Source: Hyphomicrobium_A sp963759735
GTDB taxonomy: Bacteria; Pseudomonadota; Alphaproteobacteria; Rhizobiales; Hyphomicrobiaceae
Direction: 5' to 3'
Assembly: GCA_963759735.1 (NCBI GenBank)
Contig: CAVXAF010000009.1
Location: 310,001 to 374,000 of the forward strand
Length of the DNA: 64,000 nucleotides
How positions within the stretch are numbered: the first letter of the stretch is position 1; the number at the start of each line of letters is the position of its first letter. Positions 38,513-48,705 of the stretch are shown in pieces. Both the position numbers and the translations under genes were made by a program. Below the pieces are notes generated by a model. It was not told the DNA's origin. It did not search any database and worked only from the letters and a program-made list of their open reading frames with translations.

Positions 38513-39808
38513 ATGCATACGCTGCGCGCAATTGCGCTCTCGATCTTGGGCTTATTGTATTTTCTCGCCGGCTTCTCCTACGTCATGGCCGACAACGGTT
38601 CGAAGGACCGATTGGATTTCGGTGACCGCGTTACTGTGACCGTCTACGGCCAGCCCGAGATGTCCGGTGTCTTCCAGATCAACGGCGAAGGCAACATCGA
38701 GTTGCCGATCGTCGGCGCCGTGTCGGTCGGCCAGCAGACCGTCGTCGAGGCTCAAGAGCGCATCAAGCAGCGCCTGTCGGGCGGCTACATCCTTCACCCG
38801 GCGGTGACCATCACCGTCACCGAACGTCGCCCCGTGTACGTCGTCGGCGACGTCAAGGTACCGGGAACGTTCGCGTTCCGCCACGGAAGCACGGTTCTGA
38901 ATGCAATCGCACAAGCGGGCGGCTACGGCACATCCGGCCAGCCTGTCGCGGCCGCCGCCTTGGCCGACTACCTCGTTGCCGACGAGCGCGTGCAAGCGCT
39001 CGAGACCTCGCGCTTCATGTTGGGTACGCGCAAGGCGCGCCTCGAAGCGCAGCTTGAAGGCGAGGAGAACTTCCTGTCGCCGATCATGCCGGCCGACAGC
39101 GAGCAGATTGACCAGTTGCAGATGGTTGTCGCCAACGAACGCGATGCACTGCGCCGCCAGCTGCAGGTGGTGAAGGATCAGGTCGCGCTGCTGGAAGGAC
39201 AGAAGCCGCGGCTAAAGTCCGCCGAAGACGCGATCAATCAGCAGATCGAATCTGAACGCCAGCAGATGCAGCTGGTCAAAGTGCAACTGGAAGACTGGGG
39301 CCGCATGAACGCGAAGGGCCTTGGCCTGCGCGTCACCCAGGTTGCGCTACTGCGCGAGCAGGCTTCCATCGACATCGTAATCTCAGGTTTCCGTACCGAG
39401 CTGGCGCGCCTGTCGATGCAGATGGGCGACCTCGATTTGAAGATCCATGACGCCCAGGCCACCGCGCATCAGCGCGTTGCCGGCGAACTTCAGGATGTGC
39501 GCACGCGCCTGAGCGAACTGGAAACCAGTCTACCGGCGGCGCGTCGCGTGCGCGAAGTCCGCCTGCAGCAGACCGACGGCAGTGCCGCGCTCGGCGCCAT
39601 GCAGACGAGCCACCGCGTCATTATCCGGCGCACGGTGCAGGGCTCGTTGCAGGCGATAAGCGCCGACGAGCAGATGCCGCTCGAGCCCGGCGACATCGTC
39701 GAGGTCATTCGACTTAGCCCGAACCACCAGATGAGCCGCCTCGGCCGTTCGCAGGGCCGTGTTCAAGCGCAACTGGATGAGCAAATGCGCAGCGGCAGCG
39801 CCGAGTAA
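38513..39808 (+). CDS. Polysaccharide export protein (Wza/ExoF/OPX family)
   Basis: After a signal segment (AIALSILGLLYFLAGFSYVMA-D) residues about 33-115 form the poly-export domain (LDFGDRVTVTVYGQPEMSGVFQ, GNIELPIVGAVSV). SLBB segments follow (PVYVVGDVKVPGTFAFRHG, ILNAIAQAGGYG). Residues about 165-370 are helical and predicted coiled coil, ending in another SLBB strand (LEPGDIVEVIR). This is the ExoF type, which spans the periplasm for EPS export and lacks a lipid-anchor cysteine. A good GGGAGA ribosome site precedes the ATG. Confidence 0.9.
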   Translation: MHTLRAIALSILGLLYFLAGFSYVMADNGSKDRLDFGDRVTVTVYGQPEMSGVFQINGEGNIELPIVGAVSVGQQTVVEAQERIKQRLSGGYILHPAVTITVTERRPVYVVGDVKVPGTFAFRHGSTVLNAIAQAGGYGTSGQPVAAAALADYLVADERVQALETSRFMLGTRKARLEAQLEGEENFLSPIMPADSEQIDQLQMVVANERDALRRQLQVVKDQVALLEGQKPRLKSAEDAINQQIESERQQMQLVKVQLEDWGRMNAKGLGLRVTQVALLREQASIDIVISGFRTELARLSMQMGDLDLKIHDAQATAHQRVAGELQDVRTRLSELETSLPAARRVREVRLQQTDGSAALGAMQTSHRVIIRRTVQGSLQAISADEQMPLEPGDIVEVIRLSPNHQMSRLGRSQGRVQAQLDEQMRSGSAE

Positions 39809-39964
39809 AGACGACGCCGGGCAACGGCGGCGAGCGGGAGACGGCAGCAAGGGGCTGTGTAGAATTGGCGCGCATAGGGCTCTTTACCCTGTCACCACTA
39901 CGCCCTATCGCCGCGGCGCAGCAATTGGTCTGATGCGCCTGGCCACCATCGCACTCTGATTGCA

Positions 39965-41698
39965 ATGAGCGAGCGAACTTTGTCACAGCACGAGACGCCT
40001 CACGAAGGCCAGAGCGGGCAGGCGCCGTCGCCTTTCTCGTCATTGGCGCACGTCGTGACGCCAACCAGCGCGAGAACATTCTACGAGGCCTATGCGTTCG
40101 ATACCTTGCGCACGCTGTGGCGCGGCAAGTGGATTCTGGCCGCATGCGTCGGGGCGGGTACCACGCTGGCACTGCTGGCCCTTTCACTATCCGGCAACAG
40201 CTACACCGCCAACGCCGTCGTGCGGTTCGATTTTGCCCGCAACGAAGCCGACAGGCAGTCCGCGCCGAGTGCAAACCTCGACGCCGCCGTCCTGATCGAA
40301 GGCGAGGCGCAGGCCATCCGCTCCTCGGCCATGGCGCGGCGCGTCGTCCTCGGCCTCAAGCTTGACAAGGACCCCGCTTACACGCGCATCGGCCTCATCA
40401 GGAGCCTATTCACTTCCAGCGACTCGCGGACCGCCAACATCGATACCGCTGCGCGGCGGCTGATGAATCAGCTGAGCGTCACCAACAACAACCGCAGCTA
40501 CACCATCACGGTCTCGGGCAGCGCCGGCGATCCCGAATGGGCGGCGACAATCGCCAACGCATTTCTGCAGGCCTATGCCAGGTCGCGCACACTGCAGCGG
40601 CTGCGCGAGACCGAAGCGACTGCAAGAAGCGCCCTGGCGAAGGCGAGCGCCGCTTACGGCGAACTGCATCCGGCCCTGATCCAGGCACGCACCAACATGG
40701 CGGCGGTAGAGGAGAGCGTGCGCCAGGAGTTGGCGGCGCAGGCGGAAATCACCGAAAATATGCCGGCCGTCTCCGGGCTGACCTTCGTCCGGGCTGAGCC
40801 CGAATGGCTGCCGACCGGCCCCAATCCGATGGCCTACATCTTGGTGGGCTTGATCGGCTCGCTGCTCGCCGGCGTCACTTTTCTGCTGCTGCGCGAACGG
40901 CGCGATACCGGCTTTCGCACGGAGTCCGGCGTTGCGGCAGCCGTCGGCGTGCGCTGCGTCGGCATGATCCCGCGCACCCACGACAAGTTCTCCGACGATC
41001 GCCGGCTGGAGCGACGCGAGGCCCTCAGGTCGCTGTGCCTCTCTGCCGGTCTCTTCGATCTTTCTGCCTCCGGCAAGCTGGCCGGCAAAAACCGCAACTC
41101 GCGCGTCGTGATGATCAGCTCGGCGCTGCCAGCCGCCGGCAAGCACGACTTCGTCGGCGAACTCAATCGCTCGCTGGAAGAGGAGGGAAGCCGCATTCTT
41201 ATTATCGACGCCGCCCCTTCGAGCCACTCGGGCGACGCGATCGGTCTCGACGACGCGCTCGATTGTTCCGACACGGTGCGGGCGTTCTTCGTCGATGAGA
41301 GCGACAAGCCGACCTCCCAGTTGCGCCGCAAGGCCGGCCTCAACGGCGCACGCAATCCGTTTGCCTCGGTCGCCAACACCGGTCGCGCCTTCGAGCGACT
41401 GCTCGATGAGGCCAAGAGCCACTACGACGTCATCATTATCGATGCCCCGCCCGTGCTGCTGTTTGCCGACAGTGTTTTCCTCGCCCGCTTCGCGGACGTT
41501 CTTTTGCTGGTTGCAGATTGGAATAAATCACCCCGCTCGACGGTTGCAGAGGCTGTCCACCGCTTCCGCGACAACCGCCAGAACGTCGACGGGATCGTGC
41601 TGACCGATGTCGATCTCGGCAGCTACTCCTCGTTCGCGACCGGCGATCGAACCTATTACCTCAGCCGCTTCCAGGATGCGTTTCGATCCCCAGATTGA
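39965..41698 (+). CDS. Wzz/GumC-type chain-length protein with degenerate BY-kinase domain
   Basis: The 577-residue protein has a Wzz domain with two flanking membrane helices (about residues 57-77 and 290-310) and a C-terminal BY-kinase-like ATPase domain. The Walker A region reads SALPAAGKHDF, keeping GK but not the following Ser/Thr. Walker A' (RILIIDAAPSSHSG) and Walker B (YDVIIIDAPPVLLF) remain. No clear tyrosine cluster ends the chain, only YY. It probably sets polymer length and may bind nucleotide weakly or not at all. It lies 156 bases after the Wza gene. Confidence 0.88.
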   Translation: MSERTLSQHETPHEGQSGQAPSPFSSLAHVVTPTSARTFYEAYAFDTLRTLWRGKWILAACVGAGTTLALLALSLSGNSYTANAVVRFDFARNEADRQSAPSANLDAAVLIEGEAQAIRSSAMARRVVLGLKLDKDPAYTRIGLIRSLFTSSDSRTANIDTAARRLMNQLSVTNNNRSYTITVSGSAGDPEWAATIANAFLQAYARSRTLQRLRETEATARSALAKASAAYGELHPALIQARTNMAAVEESVRQELAAQAEITENMPAVSGLTFVRAEPEWLPTGPNPMAYILVGLIGSLLAGVTFLLLRERRDTGFRTESGVAAAVGVRCVGMIPRTHDKFSDDRRLERREALRSLCLSAGLFDLSASGKLAGKNRNSRVVMISSALPAAGKHDFVGELNRSLEEEGSRILIIDAAPSSHSGDAIGLDDALDCSDTVRAFFVDESDKPTSQLRRKAGLNGARNPFASVANTGRAFERLLDEAKSHYDVIIIDAPPVLLFADSVFLARFADVLLLVADWNKSPRSTVAEAVHRFRDNRQNVDGIVLTDVDLGSYSSFATGDRTYYLSRFQDAFRSPD

Positions 41699-41730
41699 CT
41701 GGCTGCCGGCGTGCCTAACGGAGACGATTG

Positions 41731-42690
41731 GTGAGAAAGCGTGTCCTTATTACTGGCGGTAACGGCTTCGTAGGCCGCGAAGTCACGCGGCTGCTCTATG
41801 ACGCTCACGATGTCTGCGTCGTCGATAATCTTCGACGGGGCCCCATTCGCTTTGCCGCCGCCGAACTCCCCAAGATGCGCTTTGAGCCCATCGACATCGC
41901 CGACGCGCCGGCCATCGTGGCGCTCATGGCGGAGTTCCAGCCTGATACCATCATCCACCTCGCCGCCATCCACTACATCCCCGAGTGCGAGGAAGATCCC
42001 GCCCTCGCGGTGCGCACCAACATCGACGGCACGGTGAACCTGCTGGTCGCGGCTCCCGAGCAATCACGCTTCGTCTTTGCCAGCAGCGGCGCCGTCTACA
42101 AGCCCGACGACAAACCGCACACCGAAGCCGAGGCCGCGCTCGGACCGAGCGACGTCTACGGCTTCACCAAGCTGCACGGCGAGCACTACGTCAAACATTT
42201 CGCCACGCAGCGGCGTCTCTCGGCTGTGATCGCGCGTCTGTTCAATGTCGTCGGACCAGGCGAAACCAATCCGCACCTGCTGCCCGAGATCGTGGCGCAG
42301 CTGAAAGCGGGGCGCACCACGCTGCGGCTCGGCAACATGACGCCGAAGCGCGACTATATCCACGTGCGCGATGCGGCCCGTGGTTTTGTCGCCGTCGCTC
42401 TCAAGAACTCGTTTGCGCCGGCCAAGACGCTCACGGTTAACCTTGGAACCTCGCACTCCTATTCCGTGGCGGAGATTGTCGCCAAGTTGAAGACCGTGGC
42501 GAATATCGATTTCTCCCTCGAGCAGGAGCAGTCACGTCTGCGCGCGGTCGACAGGCCGCACCTGACGGCGGACATCCGCGAGATCAACACGCACTTCGGC
42601 TGGTCGCCCGAGTCGAGCATCGACGACGCACTCGCCGACGTGTGGAGAGAGCCCGATCTGACGCCGGAGCTGGCTGGGAAATACCGTTGA
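41731..42690 (+). CDS. NAD-dependent epimerase/dehydratase (UDP-glucose 4-epimerase-like)
   Basis: The 319-residue extended SDR starts KRVLITGGNGFVGREVTRLL (NAD-binding GxxGxxG). It has IIHLAAIHYIPECEEDP, FASSGAVY and the active-site YGFTKLHGEHY (YxxxK). It resembles GalE and related sugar epimerases, but the exact substrate is not clear. The GTG at 41731 is preferred over the TTG at 41728, with GGAGAC upstream. One base separates its stop from the next glycosyltransferase start, so it belongs to that operon. Confidence 0.87.
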   Translation: MRKRVLITGGNGFVGREVTRLLYDAHDVCVVDNLRRGPIRFAAAELPKMRFEPIDIADAPAIVALMAEFQPDTIIHLAAIHYIPECEEDPALAVRTNIDGTVNLLVAAPEQSRFVFASSGAVYKPDDKPHTEAEAALGPSDVYGFTKLHGEHYVKHFATQRRLSAVIARLFNVVGPGETNPHLLPEIVAQLKAGRTTLRLGNMTPKRDYIHVRDAARGFVAVALKNSFAPAKTLTVNLGTSHSYSVAEIVAKLKTVANIDFSLEQEQSRLRAVDRPHLTADIREINTHFGWSPESSIDDALADVWREPDLTPELAGKYR

Positions 42691-42691
42691 G

Positions 42692-43946
42692 ATGAAGGTT
42701 TTATCTACGATCGTCGTGCCACCGCATATGTCGGTGAGCGGAGGGGCTCGCGCCGGCGAGACGCTCAGCGCAGCACTGACCGAGCACTGCGATGTCTCCG
42801 TCGCCAGCATGATGAACGGCGCCGGCATCGATGCGCAGCAAGCACCGGTGCGACGCATACCCGTCAGCAGCCACCTGCCGCCGTTGGTTCCATGGTCGCG
42901 TCTGTCCAATCGCTACAGCACGCTGTTTTACCGCTCCGACCTGCCGCAGATCGTGCGCGAGGGCGACTTCGATCTCGTGCACATTCACAACCCGATGCCG
43001 GCACTCGAGATGGAGCGCGTGGCGCGCGCTGCCGTGCGCCGCGGCATTCCTTACGTCGTCTCGACGCACGGCTTCAACGAGGTCGCCAATGGCCGCAAGG
43101 TCTATGGCTTCGACCCGCTGCGGGGCCTTGTGTGGAAGACACTGGTCGAAGGGCCCAGTTGGACGCGTCGTGTCGCGCGCCAGCGGCATCTTCGCGTTGT
43201 CGCCCGCCGATTTCGACATCGTCCGCGCCATGGGCTTCAAGGGCCCGGAGCTGAGCATCGTCACCAACGGCGTGCCACTTCCCGAGGTGACCTCGGCGGA
43301 GAATGACGCCAGGCATCTGGAAAGCACCGGCATTCCTGCACAGCGGGATGCGAACCAGATCACCTGCATGTTTCTCGCCAACCATACGCCGAATAAAGGC
43401 CTGCCGGTTCTGCTCGAGGCCTTCGCGCGCTTGCAGCGGCCGTTTCTGCTGATCATCGCCGGCGAAAAGCGGCCCGACGTCGACTACGACGCGCACATCC
43501 GCGCCTGCCGTCCCGGTCAACGGATTGTCGTCACCGGCCGGCTGAGCGACGCCGCCGTGGGCGCCGCCTTGCGCCGATCCGACCTGTTCGTGTTCCCGAC
43601 GCTTGCCGACACCTTTCCGCTCGTGGTGCTGGAAGCGATGGCGCACGGCGTGCCGGTGCTCGCAACACGCGTCGGCGGCATCCCCTATCAGGTCAACGAT
43701 GAGTGCGGCGTGCTGGTCGAGCCCGGCGACGCGGCGGGCCTCGGCACGGCCGTCGACACGCTGGCTTCGCAACCAGAGCGTCTGGCGCAAATGGGCCGTC
43801 AGGCCCGCGAGCGTGCTGCATCCAACTTCACATGGGCTGCCGCGGCACGCGCCGCGATGCAGGCCTACGAGCGAATACTAAAAGAGCAACATTCTCCACG
43901 CCCGGCCACGCCTGTCGCCCTGAAGGCAGGCTGGGCCAGCAAATAA
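42692..43946 (+). pseudogene. GT4-type glycosyltransferase, one apparent frameshift
   Basis: The frame from ATG 42692 encodes the N-terminal GT-B half (DLVHIHNPMPALE, GIPYVVSTHGFNEVA). Near 43175 coding moves to another frame that supplies the C-terminal half. That half has FALSPADFDIVRAMG, TNGVPLPE, NHTPNKGLPVLLEAF, IVVTGRLSD, DLFVFPTLADTFPLVVLEAMAHGVPV and GVLVEPGDAA. The E-x7-E nucleotide-sugar site is intact. Together they form a retaining glycosyltransferase of about 417 residues. It follows the epimerase directly and precedes the oxidoreductase fusion by 16 bases. Confidence 0.87.
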
Positions 43947-43962
43947 TGCAGAGGGTCTGTAA

Positions 43963-46215
43963 ATGGCGTCCCCCAACAATCTTCGTCTGGCAATCATCGG
44001 CTGCGGTGCCGTTGTCGATCATCACCTCGCGCCGGCACTAAAGCGCGTCGGGTGGGTCCCTTCCGTTCTCATTGATCCATCCCCGCAGCGCATCCAGGTG
44101 CTGCAGCGGCGTCTTGGATCGAAGGGCAAGACGGCCGTCACCGGCTCCGACTGGAGCAAGATGCTGGATACGTTCGACGCTGCGCTGGTCGCCGTGCCGC
44201 ATTCATTGCATGCACCGATCGGCCTCGGGCTCATCGCCGCCGGCAAGCACGTCTTCATGGAAAAGCCGCTGGCGACAACGTCAGCCGACTGCGAGCGCAT
44301 GATCGCCGCGGCGCAGGCCAAGGGCGTCGTTTTGTCGGTCGGCGTGCTGCGCCGCTATCTCACCATCGCACGCTGGACCAAGGCACTCATCGATTCCGGT
44401 ACGCTGGGCAAGATCCGAAGCTTCGATGTCCGCGAGGGCTTCGTCTTCAATTGGGACACCAGCACGGACGCGATCCTGCGGCCCGATCTGTCGGCAGGCG
44501 GCGTGCTCATCGACACCGGCGCTCACACGCTCGATCTGGTGACGTGGTGGCTGGGTGACGTCGATGAGATCAACTATTTCGACGATGCCGAGAAAGGGGT
44601 CGAGGCCGATTGCATCATCGAATGCAAGATGGCTTCGGGCGCCAAGGGCCGCATCGAGCTGAGCCGCACGCGCAATCTGCGCGATTCGATCCGCATCAAC
44701 GGCACCGACGGCTTCGTCGAAGTGCATCTGTCGAAGAACCAGGTCATCGCCGGATCCGACAACGCCCTCGCCTTCACGCATGATGGGATCGGCGCGACGA
44801 TGAAGCCGCAGTTCTTCCCTGAACTGTTCGACGCCGAAATGCGCGACTTCAAAACCAGCGCCAACGGCGGAACGTACGTCGGCGTCTCCGGACGCGACAG
44901 CGCCAAGGCCGTCGACTTCATCGAGCGCGCCTATAAGGTGCGCCAGCCGCTCAAGCCGGTATGGGCGGATCTTCCCGCGCCTGCGAGCGCGACCGACGCC
45001 GTGCGCCCCGTGCTGCCGGCCGGCAGCACGGTGCTGATCACCGGCGCCACCGGCTTCGTGGGCGGCCGCATTGCCGAGATGCTGATGGAACAGGGCATCA
45101 AGGTTCGCTGCATGATCCGCAACTTCGGTCACGCCACGCGCGTGGCCCGCATGGGGCCGGAGATCGTCGCTGCCGATCAGATCAACGCCGAGCAGGTCGA
45201 CGCGGCCATCAAGGGTGTCGACTACGTCTTTCACTGCGCCCACGACATGCGTTCCCAGCCGCAGAACATCACCGGCCTGGAAAACATCATCGCCGCCTGC
45301 CTGAAGCACAAGGTGCGCCGCCTCGTTTACGTCAGCACGTTCTCCGTCTACGAGCCGTTTCCGGATGGCCGCCTGAGCGAGGAGACGCGCGACGGCGACC
45401 GCGGCTGGGTCTATACGCGCGCCAAGCTCACCATGGAGGAGATGCTCCTCAAGGCCGTCGCCGAGCAGAAGCTGCCGGCAACGATCATCCAGCCGACCAT
45501 CGTCTACGGCCCGTTCTGCAAGCCGTGGACAAACGCGCCGGCTGAAAACCTCATCTACGGCACGGTGGTGCTGCCGGACCGCGGCGAAGGACTTTGCAAT
45601 GCCGTCTATATCGACGACCTGGTCGACGGTTTCATTCTCGCCGCCACGCGCCCCGAAGCCATCGGAGAGCGCTTCATCATGTCGGGGCCCAAGCCGGTCA
45701 CCTGGGCCGAATTCTTCCGCTCTTTTGCCAAGGCTCTGCGCACCAAGCCGCCGGAGTTCTGGCCGTCCGACGTCATCTCGAAGTCGAACCAGGGAATCCT
45801 GCGCGACATTAAGCTGGTCGCCAAGAACCCCAAGCGCATCGTGCAGATCATCGTGCGCTGGTATCCGGCCCGCCAAGCCTTGCAGTCCGGCCTCGATGCC
45901 CTGCCCGGCCCTCTGAAGGCGTTCGTGTCCAAGCACTACTTCGGCGCTGGCGCACGCAAGCCGGGCGAACTCAATCTGCCCGATCCGCAGCTGCTCAAAC
46001 TCTACGCCGCCAAGGCCTACGTCGACAACGAGAAGGCAGCGCGGCTGCTCGGCTACCGTCCGCGCTATGACTTCGCCGCCGGCATGGAACCGACGCGGCG
46101 CTATCTGGAATGGGCGTACGGTGAGTTGAGCAAGACCGTCGCCGCCATGGCGCCCCCGCCGTCGCAGCCGACGGGCAAAGTGGTAGGCCGGCGGATCCGG
46201 TCAATGTCAACTAGG
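43963..46215 (+). CDS. Gfo/Idh/MocA oxidoreductase fused to an NAD-dependent epimerase
   Basis: Residues 1-340 are a Gfo/Idh/MocA dehydrogenase (RLAIIGCGAVVDHHLAPAL, HVFMEKPLATT, GVLIDTGAHTLD). After a short Pro/Ala linker, residues about 352-735 are an extended SDR (VLITGATGFVGGRIAEMLM, VYVSTFSVYEP). There RGWVYTRAKLTMEE carries the YxxxK. The frame runs on to 46317 through the flippase start. In the alternative frame from about 46185 the protein ends SGRPADPVNVN at a TAG (46213-46215), which overlaps the flippase ATG and is the more likely end. Two NAD enzymes in one chain suggest successive steps on one nucleotide sugar. Confidence 0.85.
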
Positions 46216-47447
46216 GTCCATGTCAAGCAGGCGTCGTGGACCCTGATCGATCAGGGCCTGGTCAGTCTTGGTGCGTTCCTCGTCAACGTGCAGCTGGCGC
46301 GCCAACTCGCACCCTGACGAGTTCGGCGCCTTCGCCCTGCTGCTCGGCGGCCTGCTGGGGCTGCAGTTGTTTACATCCTCGCTGCTGCTCTACCCGATGT
46401 CGGTCAGCCTGCCGGTGCTGCAAGGCACAGCGCGCGAGCGGCTCTACGCGGCGACCGTGCTGCTCGTTGGAGCGATCTGCGTGCCGCTCTGCGCGGCTTT
46501 GGCTACGGCGCTTTTCGTCCTCCACCGCGCCGATCTCATACCGGCGGCGCTGGCGCTGCTGGTGTGCTGGCAGTTGCAGGAGTCCATGCGCCGCGGCTTG
46601 CTTGCCGCTTTCCGCCATAGCAGTGCGATCTACGGCGATACCGTCACCTACTTCGGACAGGTGGTGGCCCTGTTCGCGCTCAGCCGGTTTGGGCATCTGA
46701 CGCTCGAGAATGCGCTCTTTGCGATGGCCGCGGCCTACGCCACTCGGCGCGGCGATCCAGGCCGTGCAGTTGCGCCTCAGGCTCACGCCGTACGCCGACC
46801 TGCGCGCGACCGCATCGCAGTTCTGGTCGATCGGCGGCTGGTCGCTCGGCAACAACCTGCTCGCCTTGCTGCGCGTGCAAATCCTGCCGTGGGTGCTCGC
46901 AGCCTTCGGCGGCATGGCCGCCGCCGGTGGTTTTCAGGCGGTGCTCAACGTCGTCAACCTGACCAATCCGATTCTGCTGGGCCTGTGTAACGTCATTCCG
47001 CAGACGGCCGCCAAGGCGCAGCAGACCGGCGGCAACCAGGAAGCCTGGCGGGCGGTACGCATTTACATGCTCATCGGGGCGCCGCCGAGCTTTGCTTATT
47101 TCGCCTTCGTGGCGTTGGTACCCTGGCTGCCGCTCACCGTGCTGTACGGCGCCGGCTCGCCTTACACGTCGCTGACCTTACCGGTGCAGGTGCTCGCGCT
47201 TGGCTGGGGCATCGGCTACTTCGCGGAAATGATCTGCTCCTACCTGCACGGCGTCCGGCGCGCCCGCCTGGCACTCATTACCAATCTGCTTGGCGTGCTG
47301 ACGCTGGCGGCGCTGGCTCCGAACTTGATCAAATCCTATGGCCTCGTCGGCGCGTGCCTGGCACTCACCATTGCCAACATCGTGCGCCTGGCTGCCGCGG
47401 CATACGTCCAGAAAAAGGTCTCCTCGGATGAATATGTTGCAGCCTGA
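46204..47447 (+). pseudogene. Wzx-type oligosaccharide flippase, two apparent frameshifts
   Basis: Three frames make up one membrane protein of about 413 residues. ATG 46204 starts MSTRVHVKQASWTLIDQGLV, typical of Wzx/MATE-like transporters. Coding shifts near 46312 to EFGAFALLLGGLLGLQLFTS. It shifts again near 46745 to a frame containing FWSIGGWSLGNNLLALLRVQ, GFQAVLNVVNLTNPILLGL and the final helices. About 12 membrane segments are expected. It would flip lipid-linked EPS repeats to the periplasmic side. It overlaps both neighbours, consistent with one operon. Confidence 0.82.
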
Positions 47448-48688
47448 CCGGACAGCCGGCGGCGTGGCGCCGCTCAATGCGCAGCCGACACCGTTGGAAA
47501 TCCGCCATGTCGTGTTCGACGTGCGCGACGCCCATGACTTGAACGCCAACGGCCTGTTTCGTGTCGCGCGTCAGCTGGCATCGGAACAACGCGCCGCCGG
47601 CGAAACGTCAAAGGTTTACTTCCTGCGGCTGGACGGCCGCGTGGTGCCGGAAGATTCGACAGACGCCTTCAAGCTGCTGCCCATGCAAGGCCTGCAATTG
47701 GCCGGCCACCATATAACCATCGCCGACAGCGTCATCAGGGAGATGACCGCATCGGGCAGCGCGCCGCTGTTCCTGCACCTGCACGCCGGACGCCAACCGT
47801 TCCTGCCTTGGCTCACCTGGCGACTGCGGCGCATGGGCATTCCCTATGCGATCACGCCGCATGGCCGCTATGCGCACATCTTCGATGCCGACGATCGCGC
47901 CCCGTATCCTCGCGCCAAGTATCCGCGCACCGCGCTCTACCTGAAGCACTTAGAGCGGCATGCACTCGAGGGCGCGCAGTTCGTGCACGCCGTTTCGGCC
48001 GACGAGCGTGACCTCATCCAGCGCGTTGCCCCGCGTGCCCGCGTCGAGCTGATCGACAACGCCGCCTATTCACGCCGCCTCGACGGCGAGCCCAAGCCGA
48101 TTCCTCGCTCCGGCCCATCTGCGAATTACCCGCGGTTCGGTTTCCTCGGGCGCTTTGAGATCGAGCACAAGGGGCTGGATCTGCTGCTCGACGGGTTTCG
48201 CCAGGTACCGGGAGCTGGGCGGACGCGGCACGCTCGATCTGGGTGGCACGGGCCCATCGCGCGACCGCCTCGCTGAGCAGGCCAAGGCTCTGGGCATCAC
48301 CCCGTTCGTCAGTATCTTCGGGCCGCATTTCGGCGCCGAACGCGTGCGGCTGTTTACCGGCTGGGATTATTTCGTCATGCCCTCGCGCTTTGAAGGCGTG
48401 CCGCTCGGCGGCATCGAGGCGGCGCTGATGGGGCTTCCGCTCATCGTCTCCAAGGGCAGCGGCCTGCGCGCCAAAGTCGAGGAATTCGGCGGCGGCATCG
48501 GCATTCAATCGCTCACGCGCCGAGGCCATCGCGCAGGCGTTGTTGCAGGCGGACGGAAAGGCGGAGAGTTGGACCTCGATGTCGACGGCGGCGTGGCGGA
48601 TGGCGCTGTCGTTCGGCGATTGGACGACGACGGCGGCCACTCTGGCCAAGAAATACCGGGAAACCCGGCGCGTCGATGCTGTCGGTAG
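47428..48688 (+). pseudogene. GT4-type glycosyltransferase, at least two apparent frameshifts
   Basis: From ATG 47428 the first 270 residues form a GT-B fold. They include ANGLFRVARQLASEQ, HLHAGRQPFLPW, YAITPHGRYAHI, FVHAVSADERDLIQ and GFLGRFEIEHKGLDLLLDGF. Coding moves frame near 48210 to GTLDLGGTGPSRDRL, YFVMPSRFEGVPLGGIEAALMGLPLI, with the E-x7-E motif. Another change occurs near 48520 before LLQADGKAESWTSM and AATLAKKYRET. The true stop is uncertain; 48688 is one choice. The start overlaps the flippase end by 20 bases. The sugar is unknown. Confidence 0.78.
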
Positions 48689-48705
48689 CGGCTGGCGAGC
48701 CGGCG

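Noticed and set aside
44281..45936. 551-codon open frame on the minus strand
   Set aside because: It is antisense to the Gfo/Idh-epimerase fusion and follows its codon pattern; its product has no domain-like features. GC-rich coding DNA often leaves such shadows.
46204..46317. Oxidoreductase-epimerase-flippase triple fusion
   Set aside because: The continuous frame into the flippase depends on one base near 46185; the other frame has a stop that overlaps the flippase ATG, the normal operon arrangement.
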